Source: Pseudomonas fluorescens (GTDB lineage: Bacteria; Pseudomonadota; Gammaproteobacteria; Pseudomonadales; Pseudomonadaceae). Taken from it: DNA of 64,000 bases. The notes below the pieces were generated by a model, which made no database searches, was not told the DNA's origin, and was given only the letters and a program-made list of their open reading frames with translations. This document shows, piece by piece, positions 42,170-51,476 of this stretch (the first letter of the stretch is position 1; the number at the start of each line of letters is the position of its first letter). Both the position numbers and the translations under genes were made by a program. The stretch covers positions 70,668 through 134,667 of the forward strand of contig NZ_MSDF01000021.1 in NCBI RefSeq assembly GCF_002022275.1, read 5' to 3'.

Positions 42170-43425
42170 GCAGCGACCCGCGGTTCTCGGCCTTTCTGAA
42201 GGAGCGCATCGGCCTGGACGTGGCCTCGGTGGGTGAGGCGATCATCGACCGCGCCGTACGCCAGCGCAGCCAGGCCATGCATGCGCAAAACCTGGAGGAT
42301 TACTGGCAGCGCCTGCAAAGTTCCCATGATGAGCAGCAAGCGCTGATCGAGGCGGTAATCGTCCCCGAAACCTGGTTTTTCCGTTACCCCGAATCCTTTG
42401 CGACCCTGGCCCGCTTGGCCAAGGCGCGTCTGGTCGAGATCAAGCAGATGCGCGCGCTGCGTATTCTCAGCCTGCCGTGCTCCACCGGTGAAGAGCCCTA
42501 TTCGATCGCCATGGCCTTGCTTGATGCAGACCTGGCCCCGCACCAGTTCAAGGTGCAGGGCCTGGATGTCAGCCCGCTGTCGGTTGAGCGCGCGCGCCAT
42601 GGCGTGTATGGCAAAAACTCCTTTCGCGGCGCGGATATCGGCTTTCGCGATCACCACTTCACCGAGCAGGGTGACGGCTATCGCATCGACGACCGGGTGC
42701 GTGAGCAAGTGCGCCTGCAAGTCGGCAACCTGCTTGACCCGGCGCTGCTGGCCAATGAGCCGACCTACGATTTCGTGTTCTGCCGCAATCTGCTCATCTA
42801 CTTCGATCAGCCGACCCAGAAGCAGGTCTTCGATGTGCTGAAAAGCCTGACCCATGTGGACGGCGTGCTGTTTATCGGCCCCGCCGAAGGCAGCCTGCTG
42901 GGCCGTCATGGCATGCGTTCGATCGGCGTGCCGCAATCCTTTGCGTTCAGCCGGCATGTGGAGCCGGTCACGGCGCAGCCTGTGTTTGTGCCGATGCCTG
43001 CGCCCTTGCCTCAGCGCAGCGCCGCACCGATCCCGGCCAAACCGCGGCCGTTCAGTACGACGGGGGCGCAGGTGGTGCCGATCAAGGCGCCGCAGTCCGA
43101 CGCAGGCGACTTGCTCAGCCGCATCGCCACCCTGGCCAACGAAGGCAAAAGTGCCGAGGCCCGCGCCGCCTGTGAGCAGTATCTGAGTAACCACCCGCCG
43201 GCCGCCCAGGTGTATTACTGGCTGGGGCTGTTGAGCGACGTGGCCGGCAGCGCCCTGGAAGCCCAGGGGTATTATAGAAAAGCCTTGTACCTGGAACCCC
43301 AGCACCCGCAGGCCTTGATGCACCTGGCCGCGTTGCTGGAATCCCAGGGCGACAGTGCGGGGGCGCGCCGTTTGCAGGCACGCGCCGCCCGTAGCGAGCG
43401 AGCTGACAGTGAGCCCAAACGATGA
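42166..43425 (+). CDS. wspC: CheR-type methyltransferase WspC
   Basis: 419 residues. It methylates glutamates on WspA, setting the receptor's activity. The CheR domain (about 1-270) shows VPETWFFRYPESF, SLPCSTGEEPYSIAMAL (S-adenosylmethionine site) and FVFCRNLLIYFD. A proline/alanine-rich linker (about 265-310) leads to TPR-like repeats (about 315-410; AEARAACEQYLSNHPP, YYRKALYLEPQHPQALMHLAALLE). Coupled to both neighbours by ATGA. Confidence 0.95.
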   Translation: MSSDPRFSAFLKERIGLDVASVGEAIIDRAVRQRSQAMHAQNLEDYWQRLQSSHDEQQALIEAVIVPETWFFRYPESFATLARLAKARLVEIKQMRALRILSLPCSTGEEPYSIAMALLDADLAPHQFKVQGLDVSPLSVERARHGVYGKNSFRGADIGFRDHHFTEQGDGYRIDDRVREQVRLQVGNLLDPALLANEPTYDFVFCRNLLIYFDQPTQKQVFDVLKSLTHVDGVLFIGPAEGSLLGRHGMRSIGVPQSFAFSRHVEPVTAQPVFVPMPAPLPQRSAAPIPAKPRPFSTTGAQVVPIKAPQSDAGDLLSRIATLANEGKSAEARAACEQYLSNHPPAAQVYYWLGLLSDVAGSALEAQGYYRKALYLEPQHPQALMHLAALLESQGDSAGARRLQARAARSERADSEPKR

Positions 43426-44123
43426 GTAGCCCCGACGCGCTCGACACCGCAGGCCTGAACCTGACCCTGGCCGACACCCAGGCCATCGACGATTGCTGGA
43501 ACCGCATCGGCATTCATGGCGACAAGTCCTGCCCGCTGTTGGCGGAGCATATCCATTGCCGCAATTGCTCGGTGTATTCCGCCGCCGCCACGCGCTTGCT
43601 CGACCGCTATGCCTTGCAACAAGACGACCATCGCCCGCAGGCGGCGGCCGAAGTCGACTCGAATGTGGTCACCCGTTCGTTGCTGATCTTCCGCCTGGGC
43701 GAAGAATGGCTGGGCATCGCCACCCGTTGCCTGGTGGAAGTGGCGCCGCTGCAACCGATCCACTCGCTGCCGCACCAGCGTTCGCGGGCGCTGCTTGGCG
43801 TGGCCAACGTGCGGGGTGCGCTGGTGGCGTGCCTGTCGCTGGTGGAGCTGCTCGGGCTGGACAGCTCCGGCAGCGGCGCGACGGGTGGGCGCATCATGCC
43901 GCGCATGTTGATCATCGCTGCGCAAGACGGCCCGGTGGTGGTGCCGGTGGATGAAGTGGATGGCATTCATGCCATCGACGAGCGCATCCTGAATGCGGCG
44001 TCGGCCTCGGGTACCCAGGCCAGCGCGCGCTACACCCAGGGCGTGTTGCAGTGGAAAGGCCGAAGCCTGCGTTGGCTGGATGAGGCGCAATTGTTGTCTG
44101 CCGTGACCCGGAGCCTCACATGA
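43422..44123 (+). CDS. wspD: CheW-like coupling protein WspD
   Basis: 233 residues. An N-terminal extension (about 1-80) contains a Cys-rich CPLLAEHIHCRNCSVYS stretch, followed by a CheW domain (about 85-230; IFRLGEEWLGIATRCLVEVAPL..LLGVANVRGALVACLSL). It works beside WspB as a second scaffold; the Cys-rich extension is a feature of WspD proteins. Four-base overlaps at both ends. Confidence 0.94.
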   Translation: MSSPDALDTAGLNLTLADTQAIDDCWNRIGIHGDKSCPLLAEHIHCRNCSVYSAAATRLLDRYALQQDDHRPQAAAEVDSNVVTRSLLIFRLGEEWLGIATRCLVEVAPLQPIHSLPHQRSRALLGVANVRGALVACLSLVELLGLDSSGSGATGGRIMPRMLIIAAQDGPVVVPVDEVDGIHAIDERILNAASASGTQASARYTQGVLQWKGRSLRWLDEAQLLSAVTRSLT

Positions 44124-46396
44124 CCCCCGACCAGATGCGCGATGCCTCGCTGCTGGAACTGTTCAGCCTGGAAGCCGACGCGCAGACCCAGGTGCTGAGC
44201 GCCGGTTTGCTGGCTCTGGAGCGCAATCCGACCCAGGCCGACCAGCTCGAAGCCTGCATGCGCGCAGCGCACTCGCTCAAGGGCGCGGCGCGAATCGTCG
44301 GCGTGGACGCGGGTGTCAGCGTGTCCCATGTGATGGAAGATTGCCTGGTCAGCGCCCAGGAAGGCCGTCTGTACCTGCAACCCGAACATATTGATGCGCT
44401 GCTGCAAGGCACTGATCTGCTGATGCGCATCGCCACACCCGGCAATGACGTGGGCCCGGCGGATATCGAGGGCTACGTGGCGCTGATGGAGCGTCTGCTG
44501 GACCCCGCCCAAGCGCCGGTAAAAAAAGTGCTGCCGCCGCCCGAGCCTGCCTCGGCGCCTGTGCTTGAAGCGTTGCCGCCGGAGCCCGAACCCGCGCCGC
44601 AAGTCGCTGCGTCGGCCCCGCGCCAGACCAAACCCATGACTGAAGGCGGCGAGCGCGTGTTGCGCGTCACCGCCGAGCGCTTGAACAGCCTGCTCGATTT
44701 GTCGAGCAAATCGCTGGTGGAAACCCAGCGGCTCAAGCCCTACCTGGCCAGCATGCAACGCCTCAAACGCATCCAAAGCAACAGCGTACGGGCCCTGGAC
44801 GCGCTGGACAGCCAGCTTAAGGCGCTGGAATTGAGCCTTGAAGCCCAGGAAGCGTTGGCCGACACTCGCCGGCTGTTGAGCGAAGCCCAGGCGTTGCTGG
44901 CGGAAAAAACCGCCGAGCTGGACGAATTCGGCTGGCAGGCCGGGCAGCGCGCCCAAGTGCTTTACGACACCGCATTGGCCTGCCGCATGCGCCCGTTTGC
45001 CGATGTGCTGGCGGGGCAGGTGCGTATGGTGCGTGACCTGGGCCGCAGCCTGGGCAAGCAAGTGCGCCTGGAAATCGAGGGCGAAAAGACCCAGGTCGAC
45101 CGTGACGTACTGGAAAAACTCGAAGCGCCGCTGACCCACTTGCTGCGTAATGCTGTCGACCACGGCATCGAAATGCCCGAACAGCGCATTTTGGCCGGCA
45201 AACCCGCCGAGGGCGTGATTCGCTTGCGCGCTTCCCATCAAGCCGGTTTGCTGGTGCTGGAGTTGAGTGACGACGGCAATGGCGTCGACCTTGAACGCCT
45301 GCGCGGCACCATCGTCGACCGGCACCTGTCACCGCTGGAAACGGCGCTGCGCCTGAGCGAAGAGGAACTGCTGACGTTTCTGTTCCTGCCGGGCTTCAGC
45401 CTGCGTGACAAGGTCACCGAAGTGTCCGGGCGTGGTGTTGGCCTGGATGCGGTGCAACATATGGTGCGCCAACTGCGCGGCGCGGTAGTGCTGGAGCAGA
45501 CGGCGGGGCAGGGCAGTCGCTTTCACCTGGAGGTGCCATTGACCCTGTCGGTGGTGCGCAGCCTGGTGGTGGAGGTGGGCGAAGAAGCTTACGCATTCCC
45601 GCTGGCGCATATCGAGCGCATGTGCGATTTGGCGCCGGATGACATTGTGCAGCTGGAGGGCCGTCAGCATTTCTGGCACGAGGGCCGGCATGTCGGCCTG
45701 GTCGCTGCCAGCCAGTTGCTGCAGCGCCCGCCGGGGCAGGGTAACGAAGAAACGCTGAAAGTCGTGGTGATCCGCGAGCGTGAGGCGGTGTATGGCATTG
45801 CCGTGGAGCGCTTTATCGGCGAGCGCACGCTGGTGGTGCTGCCGCTGGATGCGCGACTGGGCAAGGTTCAGGATATCTCTGCCGGGGCGTTGCTGGATGA
45901 CGGCTCGGTGGTGTTGATTGTTGATGTTGAAGACATGCTGCGTTCGGTGGACAAGTTGCTCAACACCGGCCGCCTGGAGCGCATCGCCCGGCGCAGCCAG
46001 CAAACCACCGAGGCGCCGCGCAAACGCGTGCTGGTGGTGGACGACTCGCTCACGGTGCGTGAATTGCAACGCAAGTTGTTACTAAATCGCGGTTATGAAG
46101 TGGCTGTCGCAGTCGATGGCATGGACGGCTGGAACGCGTTGCGCTCCGAAGACTTCGACCTGCTCATCACTGACATTGATATGCCTCGTATGGACGGTAT
46201 CGAATTGGTCACACTCTTGCGTCGTGATAGTCGCCTGCAATCGTTGCCGGTGATGGTGGTGTCGTACAAGGATCGCGAAGAAGACCGGCGCCGTGGGCTC
46301 GACGCTGGCGCCGACTATTATTTGGCTAAAGCCAGTTTCCACGATGACGCCCTGCTGGACGCCGTGGTTGAACTGATTGGAGGCGCCCGGGCATGA
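44120..46396 (+). CDS. wspE: Hybrid CheA/CheY histidine kinase WspE
   Basis: 758 residues. HPt domain with the phosphorylated His in RAAHSLKGAARIVG (about residue 51), a proline/alanine linker, dimerisation and CheA kinase domain (HLLRNAVDHGIEMPE, ELSDDGNGVDL, FSLRDKVTEVSGRGVGLDAV), CheW-like domain (about 475-610), and C-terminal receiver with Asp about 685 (LLITDIDMPRMDG). It phosphorylates WspR and the methylesterase WspF. Coupled to both neighbours by ATGA. Confidence 0.96.
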   Translation: MTPDQMRDASLLELFSLEADAQTQVLSAGLLALERNPTQADQLEACMRAAHSLKGAARIVGVDAGVSVSHVMEDCLVSAQEGRLYLQPEHIDALLQGTDLLMRIATPGNDVGPADIEGYVALMERLLDPAQAPVKKVLPPPEPASAPVLEALPPEPEPAPQVAASAPRQTKPMTEGGERVLRVTAERLNSLLDLSSKSLVETQRLKPYLASMQRLKRIQSNSVRALDALDSQLKALELSLEAQEALADTRRLLSEAQALLAEKTAELDEFGWQAGQRAQVLYDTALACRMRPFADVLAGQVRMVRDLGRSLGKQVRLEIEGEKTQVDRDVLEKLEAPLTHLLRNAVDHGIEMPEQRILAGKPAEGVIRLRASHQAGLLVLELSDDGNGVDLERLRGTIVDRHLSPLETALRLSEEELLTFLFLPGFSLRDKVTEVSGRGVGLDAVQHMVRQLRGAVVLEQTAGQGSRFHLEVPLTLSVVRSLVVEVGEEAYAFPLAHIERMCDLAPDDIVQLEGRQHFWHEGRHVGLVAASQLLQRPPGQGNEETLKVVVIREREAVYGIAVERFIGERTLVVLPLDARLGKVQDISAGALLDDGSVVLIVDVEDMLRSVDKLLNTGRLERIARRSQQTTEAPRKRVLVVDDSLTVRELQRKLLLNRGYEVAVAVDGMDGWNALRSEDFDLLITDIDMPRMDGIELVTLLRRDSRLQSLPVMVVSYKDREEDRRRGLDAGADYYLAKASFHDDALLDAVVELIGGARA

Positions 46397-47403
46397 GGAT
46401 TGCGATCGTCAATGACATGCCCCTGGCCGTGGAGGCGCTGCGCCGTGCCCTGAGTTTCGAGCCCGCGCATGAAGTGGCGTGGGTCGCGACCAATGGCCTG
46501 GAAGCCGTGCAACGCTGCGCCGAGCTGACCCCGGATCTGATTCTGATGGACCTGATCATGCCGGTGATGGACGGCGTGGAGGCCACGCGGCAGATCATGG
46601 CCGAGACGCCGTGCCCGATTGTTATTGTCACCGTGGACCGCCAGGCTAACGTCAGCCGTGTGTTCGAAGCCATGGGCCACGGCGCCCTGGATGTGGTGGA
46701 CACGCCGGCACTCGGCGTGGGCAATCCCAAGGACGCGGCGGCGCCCTTGCTGCGCAAAATTCTGAATATCGGCTGGCTGGTTGGCCAGCGTGGCAGCCGT
46801 GTGCGCACCGACACCACGCCCCAGCGCAGCACGGGTACACGCCAGAGGCTGGTGGCGATTGGTTCGTCGGCGGGCGGGCCGGCTGCCCTGGAAACCCTGC
46901 TCAAGGGTTTGCCACGGGACTTTTCTGCCGCCATCGTACTGGTGCAGCATGTGGACCAGGTGTTTGCCGCGGGCATGGCCGAGTGGTTGAGCAGCGCCTC
47001 CGGCCTGCCGGTGCGCCTGGCCCGTGAGGGCGAGCCGCCACAAAGTGGTGTGGTGCTGCTGGCCGGCACCAATCACCATATTCGCTTGTTGAAAAATGGC
47101 ACGCTAGCCTATACAGCAGAGCCAGTGAACGAGATTTACCGGCCGTCCATCGACGTGTTTTTCGAGAGCGTCGCCAGTTACTGGAATGGAGATGCCGTCG
47201 GCGTATTGCTGACGGGTATGGGGCGCGATGGGGCCCAAGGGCTCAAGTTGCTGCGTGAACAAGGATATTTGACCATCGCCCAGGATCAGCAGAGCTCGGC
47301 GGTGTATGGCATGCCCAAAGCGGCGGCGGCAATTGATGCTGCTGTCGAAATTCGCCCACTGGACAGAATTGCGCCCCGATTGCTGGAGGTTTTTGCAAAA
47401 TGA
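46393..47403 (+). CDS. wspF: CheB-type methylesterase WspF
   Basis: 336 residues. A receiver domain (about 1-120; Asp in ILMDLIMPVMDG) precedes a CheB methylesterase domain with the catalytic Ser (IGSSAGGPAAL, about 157), His (VQHVDQVF) and Asp (GMGRDGAQGL, about 279). It demethylates WspA and dampens the pathway. Loss-of-function wspF mutations are the classic route to wrinkly-spreader and rugose variants; the gene here is intact. Confidence 0.96.
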   Translation: MRIAIVNDMPLAVEALRRALSFEPAHEVAWVATNGLEAVQRCAELTPDLILMDLIMPVMDGVEATRQIMAETPCPIVIVTVDRQANVSRVFEAMGHGALDVVDTPALGVGNPKDAAAPLLRKILNIGWLVGQRGSRVRTDTTPQRSTGTRQRLVAIGSSAGGPAALETLLKGLPRDFSAAIVLVQHVDQVFAAGMAEWLSSASGLPVRLAREGEPPQSGVVLLAGTNHHIRLLKNGTLAYTAEPVNEIYRPSIDVFFESVASYWNGDAVGVLLTGMGRDGAQGLKLLREQGYLTIAQDQQSSAVYGMPKAAAAIDAAVEIRPLDRIAPRLLEVFAK

Positions 47404-47455
47404 TCAAGACCTCCCGTTGTGCTGGTTTGCAGGACAGTAATTCAGGTGACTGCAC

Positions 47456-48457
47456 ATGAATGATTTACAGATCGACGACATCAAGACCGACGAAAATGCC
47501 GCCATGGTGTTGCTGGTCGACGACCAGGCCATGATCGGTGAAGCCGTGCGGCGTGGGTTGGCCCATGAGGAAAACATCGATTTCCACTTTTGCGCCGATC
47601 CGCACCAGGCGATCGCCCAGGCGATCCGCATCAAGCCGACGGTGATCCTGCAAGACCTGGTCATGCCGGGCCTCGATGGTCTGACCCTGGTGCGCGAATA
47701 CCGCAACCACCCGGCCACGGCGAATATCCCGATCATTGTGCTGTCGACCAAGGAAGACCCGCTGATCAAGAGCGCAGCGTTTTCGGCGGGGGCCAACGAT
47801 TACCTGGTCAAACTGCCGGATAACATCGAGCTGGTGGCGCGTATTCGCTATCACTCGCGCTCCTACATGACCCTGATCCAGCGGGACGCGGCGTATCGCG
47901 CGCTGCGCGTCAGCCAGCAGCAGTTGCTGGACACCAACCTGGTGCTGCAGCGGTTGATGAACTCCGATGGGCTGACCGGGCTGTCCAACCGCCGCCATTT
48001 TGACGAATACCTGGAGCTGGAATGGCGCCGTGCCATGCGTGACCAGACCCAGCTGTCGCTGTTGATGATTGATGTGGATTTCTTCAAGACCTACAACGAC
48101 AGTTTCGGCCATGTCGAAGGTGACGAGGCGCTGCGCAAGGTTGCGGCTACCATCCGCGACGCCAGCAGCCGCCCCTCGGATTTGCCCGCGCGTTACGGCG
48201 GTGAAGAGTTTGCGCTGGTGCTGCCGAACACCTCCCCGGGCGGTGCACGCCTGGTCGCGGAAAAGCTGCGCATGGCGGTGGCCGCGCTGAAAATCCCGCA
48301 TATTGCGCCTGCCGAAGGTGCAAGCCTGACCATCAGCATTGGTCTGTCGACCATGACGCCGGTGCAAGGCACGGATTGCCGACAGTTGATTATGGCGGCG
48401 GACAAGGGCTTGTATACGGCCAAGCACAATGGGCGTAATCAGGTGGGGATTGAGTAA
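47456..48457 (+). CDS. wspR: Diguanylate cyclase response regulator WspR
   Basis: 333 residues. Receiver domain (about 15-140) with phosphoacceptor Asp67 in LQDLVMPGLDG, a coiled linker, and a GGDEF domain with the active-site GGEEF at 248-252 (RYGGEEFALVLP). The RxxD product-inhibition site is kept (R239-P-S-D242). It makes c-di-GMP when phosphorylated by WspE, driving biofilm matrix production. 52 bases separate it from wspF, so unlike the rest it is not translationally coupled. Confidence 0.97.
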   Translation: MNDLQIDDIKTDENAAMVLLVDDQAMIGEAVRRGLAHEENIDFHFCADPHQAIAQAIRIKPTVILQDLVMPGLDGLTLVREYRNHPATANIPIIVLSTKEDPLIKSAAFSAGANDYLVKLPDNIELVARIRYHSRSYMTLIQRDAAYRALRVSQQQLLDTNLVLQRLMNSDGLTGLSNRRHFDEYLELEWRRAMRDQTQLSLLMIDVDFFKTYNDSFGHVEGDEALRKVAATIRDASSRPSDLPARYGGEEFALVLPNTSPGGARLVAEKLRMAVAALKIPHIAPAEGASLTISIGLSTMTPVQGTDCRQLIMAADKGLYTAKHNGRNQVGIE

Positions 48458-48481
48458 TCTGAGTCTGGCGCGAATTAAAAT

Positions 48482-48568
48482 GTGGGAGCGGGCTTGCTCG
48501 CGAAGGCGGTGTGTCAGATAAAGGTGAATTGACTGACCCACCGCCTTCGCGAGCAAGCCCGCTCCCAC
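48482..48568. repeat. REPIN (GTGGGAGCGGGCTTGCTCGCGAAGGCGG type)
   Basis: GTGGGAGCGGGCTTGCTCGCGAAGGCGGTG at left and its inverse CACCGCCTTCGCGAGCAAGCCCGCTCCCAC at right around a short core. A third arm class, found only here in the window, between wspR and prfB. Confidence 0.94.
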
Positions 48569-48694
48569 ATTGGACCCTCATCGGTCATTAGATCCTGTAC
48601 AAAACCCGCCTTTTCGCCAAGCGGGCTGCCGCTCCACCCGGTTTGTCGTTATACTCGTCGGCTTTCAAAAGTTCGCCAACGAGTGCTGCCCGCC

Positions 48695-49790
48695 ATGGAA
48701 ATCAACCCGATCCTTAACACCATCAAGGACCTGTCCGAGCGCTCCGAAACTATTCGGGGGTATCTTTGACTACGATCAAAAGCATGAGCGTCTGACCGAA
48801 GTCAATCGCGAGCTTGAAGATCCGGCTGTCTGGAACAAACCTGAATACGCCCAGGAACTGGGCCGCGAGCGCGCTGCGCTGGCGCAGATCGTCGACACCC
48901 TCGACGAACTGAACACCGGTCTGGGCGATTGCCGCGACCTGCTGGACATGGCCGTCGAAGAGAATGACGAAGGCGCAGTGGGCGATGTCGTCGCCGAGTT
49001 GGCCCGTCTCGAGGAAAACCTCGCCAAACTCGAATTCCGTCGCATGTTCAGCCACGAAATGGACCCGAACAACGCCTACCTGGACATCCAGGCCGGTTCC
49101 GGCGGTACCGAGGCTCAGGACTGGGCCAACATTTTGCTGCGCATGTACCTGCGCTGGGCCGACAAACGCGGTTTCGACGCGACCATCATGGAACTGTCGG
49201 CCGGTGAAGTCGCCGGTATCAAAGGCGCAACCGTGCACATCAAGGGTGAATATGCCTTTGGCTGGCTGCGTACCGAAATCGGTGTACACCGTCTGGTGCG
49301 CAAGAGCCCGTTCGACTCCGGCAACCGTCGCCACACCTCGTTTTCTGCTGTATTCGTCTCGCCAGAGATCGACGACAAGGTGGAAATCGAGATCAACCCG
49401 GCCGACCTGCGTATCGATACCTACCGCTCCTCCGGTGCCGGTGGTCAGCACGTAAACACCACCGACTCGGCCGTACGTATTACTCACGTACCGACCAACA
49501 CCGTGGTCAGTTGCCAGAACGAACGTTCCCAGCACGCCAACAAAGACACCGCCATGAAAATGCTGCGGGCCAGGTTGTACGAGCAGGAAATGCAGAAGCG
49601 CAACGCCGCTTCCCAGGCACTGGAAGACACCAAGTCGGACATCGGCTGGGGTCACCAGATCCGTTCTTATGTGCTGGATGCGTCGCGGATCAAGGATCTG
49701 CGCACTAACATCGAGCGCAGCGACTGCGACAAGGTGCTCGACGGCGACATCGACGAATACCTGGAAGCCAGCCTGAAATCCGGCCTGTAA
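48695..49790 (+). CDS. prfB: Peptide chain release factor 2 (RF2), programmed +1 frameshift
   Basis: 364 residues by joining 48695-48766 with 48768-49790. RF2 recognises UAA and UGA stop codons and releases the finished chain. The reading frame opens MEINPILNTIKDLSERSETIRGYL, then meets an in-frame TGA (48767-48769); slipping one base at CTT-TGA continues as DYDQKHERL. The rest is typical RF2, with the GGQ motif in SSGAGGQHVNTTDSAVR that enters the peptidyl-transferase centre. Followed after 32 bases by lysS, the usual operon. Confidence 0.97.
48755..48770 (+). promoter_or_regulatory. RF2 autoregulatory frameshift site
   Basis: CGGGGG acts as an internal Shine-Dalgarno-like stimulator, three bases before the slippery CTT and the UGA C stop context (sequence CGGGGGTATCTTTGAC). 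Low RF2 slows UGA recognition and raises +1 slippage, so RF2 sets its own level. This is established for RF2 genes and matches E. coli nearly base for base. Confidence 0.96.
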
Positions 49791-49822
49791 CACCCTAATT
49801 CTGTGATGGAAAATTTAAAGAC

Positions 49823-51325
49823 ATGAGCGACCAACAACTCGACCCGCAAGCCCTGCAACAGGAAGAAAACTCCCTGATCGCCCTGCGCAAGGAAAAGCTT
49901 GCTGCCGAGCGCGCCAAGGGCAACGCCTTCCCCAACGACTTCCGCCGCGAAAACTACTGCGATGCCTTGCAGAAACAGTACGCGGACAAGACCAAGGAAG
50001 AGCTGGCAGAGGCTGCGATCCCGGTCAAGGTGGCAGGTCGCATCATGCTCAACCGTGGCTCGTTCATGGTGATCCAGGACATGACTGGCCGCATCCAGGT
50101 CTACGTCAACCGCAAAACCTTGTCTGAAGAAACCCTGGCCTCGGTGAAAACCTGGGACATGGGCGACATCATCGCAGCTGAAGGCACCCTGGCCCGTTCC
50201 GGCAAGGGCGACCTGTACGTTGAAATGACAAACGTGCGCCTGCTGACCAAATCCCTGCGCCCGCTGCCGGACAAGCACCACGGCCTGACCGACACCGAGC
50301 AGCGCTACCGCCAGCGCTACGTTGACCTGATCGTCAACGAAGACGTGCGCCAGACCTTCCGCGTGCGTTCGCAAGTCATTGCGCACATCCGCAGCTTCCT
50401 GATGGCGCGTGACTTCCTCGAAGTCGAAACCCCGATGCTGCAAACCATCCCCGGTGGTGCCGCAGCCAAGCCGTTCGAAACGCACCACAACGCGCTGGAC
50501 CTGGAAATGTTCCTGCGTATCGCGCCGGAGCTGTACCTCAAGCGCCTTGTTGTGGGTGGGTTTGAGAAAGTGTTCGAGATCAACCGCAACTTCCGTAACG
50601 AAGGCGTCTCGACCCGTCACAACCCTGAATTCACCATGTTGGAGTTCTACCAGGCTTACGCCGACTACGAAGACAACATGGACCTGACCGAAGAACTGTT
50701 CCGCGAGCTGGCGCAGTTGGTACTGGGCAGCACCGACGTGCCGTACGGCGACAAGCTGTTCCACTTCGGCGAGCCGTTTGTGCGCCTGTCGGTGTTCGAT
50801 TCGATCCTCAAGTACAACCCTGAGTTGAATGCTGACGACCTGAACGACATCGACAAGGCCCGCGCCATCGCCAAGAAAGCCGGCGCCAAGGTGCTGGGCT
50901 TTGAAGGCCTGGGCAAACTGCAGGTGATGATTTTCGAAGAGCTGGTGGAGCACAAGCTGGAACAGCCGCACTTCATTACCCAGTACCCGTTTGAAGTGTC
51001 GCCGCTGGCCCGTCGCAACGATGACAACCCGAACGTCACCGACCGCTTCGAGCTGTTCATCGGCGGCCGTGAAATCGCCAACGCCTACTCCGAGTTGAAC
51101 GACGCGGAAGACCAGGCCGAGCGCTTCATGGCCCAGGTGGCCGACAAGGACGCCGGCGATGACGAAGCCATGCACTACGACGCTGACTTCGTCCGCGCGC
51201 TGGAATACGGCATGCCGCCAACGGCCGGTGAAGGTATCGGCATCGACCGGTTGGTGATGTTGTTGACTAACTCGCCGTCGATTCGGGACGTGATCCTGTT
51301 CCCGCACATGCGGCCACAAGCGTAA
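49823..51325 (+). CDS. lysS: Lysine--tRNA ligase, class II
   Basis: 500 residues. Charges tRNA-Lys. An OB-fold anticodon domain (about 60-175; VAGRIMLNRGSFMVIQDMTGRIQVYV) precedes the catalytic class II core with motif 2 (FRNEGVSTRHNPEFTMLEFYQAY) and motif 3 (GEGIGIDRLVMLLTNSPSIRDVILFP). The C-terminus, FPHMRPQA, is that of bacterial LysS. ATG at 49823. Terminator follows at 51341. Confidence 0.98.
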   Translation: MSDQQLDPQALQQEENSLIALRKEKLAAERAKGNAFPNDFRRENYCDALQKQYADKTKEELAEAAIPVKVAGRIMLNRGSFMVIQDMTGRIQVYVNRKTLSEETLASVKTWDMGDIIAAEGTLARSGKGDLYVEMTNVRLLTKSLRPLPDKHHGLTDTEQRYRQRYVDLIVNEDVRQTFRVRSQVIAHIRSFLMARDFLEVETPMLQTIPGGAAAKPFETHHNALDLEMFLRIAPELYLKRLVVGGFEKVFEINRNFRNEGVSTRHNPEFTMLEFYQAYADYEDNMDLTEELFRELAQLVLGSTDVPYGDKLFHFGEPFVRLSVFDSILKYNPELNADDLNDIDKARAIAKKAGAKVLGFEGLGKLQVMIFEELVEHKLEQPHFITQYPFEVSPLARRNDDNPNVTDRFELFIGGREIANAYSELNDAEDQAERFMAQVADKDAGDDEAMHYDADFVRALEYGMPPTAGEGIGIDRLVMLLTNSPSIRDVILFPHMRPQA

Positions 51326-51340
51326 CCGTAGCGAAATCCG

Positions 51341-51369
51341 AAGCCGCCTTTTATAAGGCGGCTTTTTTG
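51341..51369 (+). terminator. Terminator of prfB-lysS
   Basis: AAGCCGCCTT-TTAT-AAGGCGGCTT followed by TTTT; perfect ten-base stem. Confidence 0.93.
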
Positions 51370-51407
51370 TGTGGCGTATTCAGCCGTCAACAGAACGGCG
51401 CCAGGTG

Positions 51408-51458
51408 CTCGTTCCCACGCTCTGCGCAGGAACGCATCCCGTGACGCTTTGCGTCACC
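51408..51458. repeat. Interspersed double-hairpin repeat in the TetR leader
   Basis: GTTCCCACGCTCTGCGCAGGAAC followed by GTGACGC-TTT-GCGTCAC. This pair of hairpins, often written CGTTCCCACGCTC..GTGACGCT.., is a repeat familiar from fluorescens and syringae genomes (recalled, not searched). It lies 19 bases before the GTG start of the TetR gene and so is in its likely 5' leader. Confidence 0.65.
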
Positions 51459-51476
51459 CTTAGAGGAAGAACTGTC

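Noticed and set aside
43293..43325. GGAACC inside wspC as a second hrp box
   Set aside because: No CCACNNA at 15 or 16 bases downstream and it is internal to a coding region.
48767..48769. prfB as a pseudogene because of the early TGA
   Set aside because: The stop sits in the conserved RF2 frameshift signal and the downstream frame is fully conserved.
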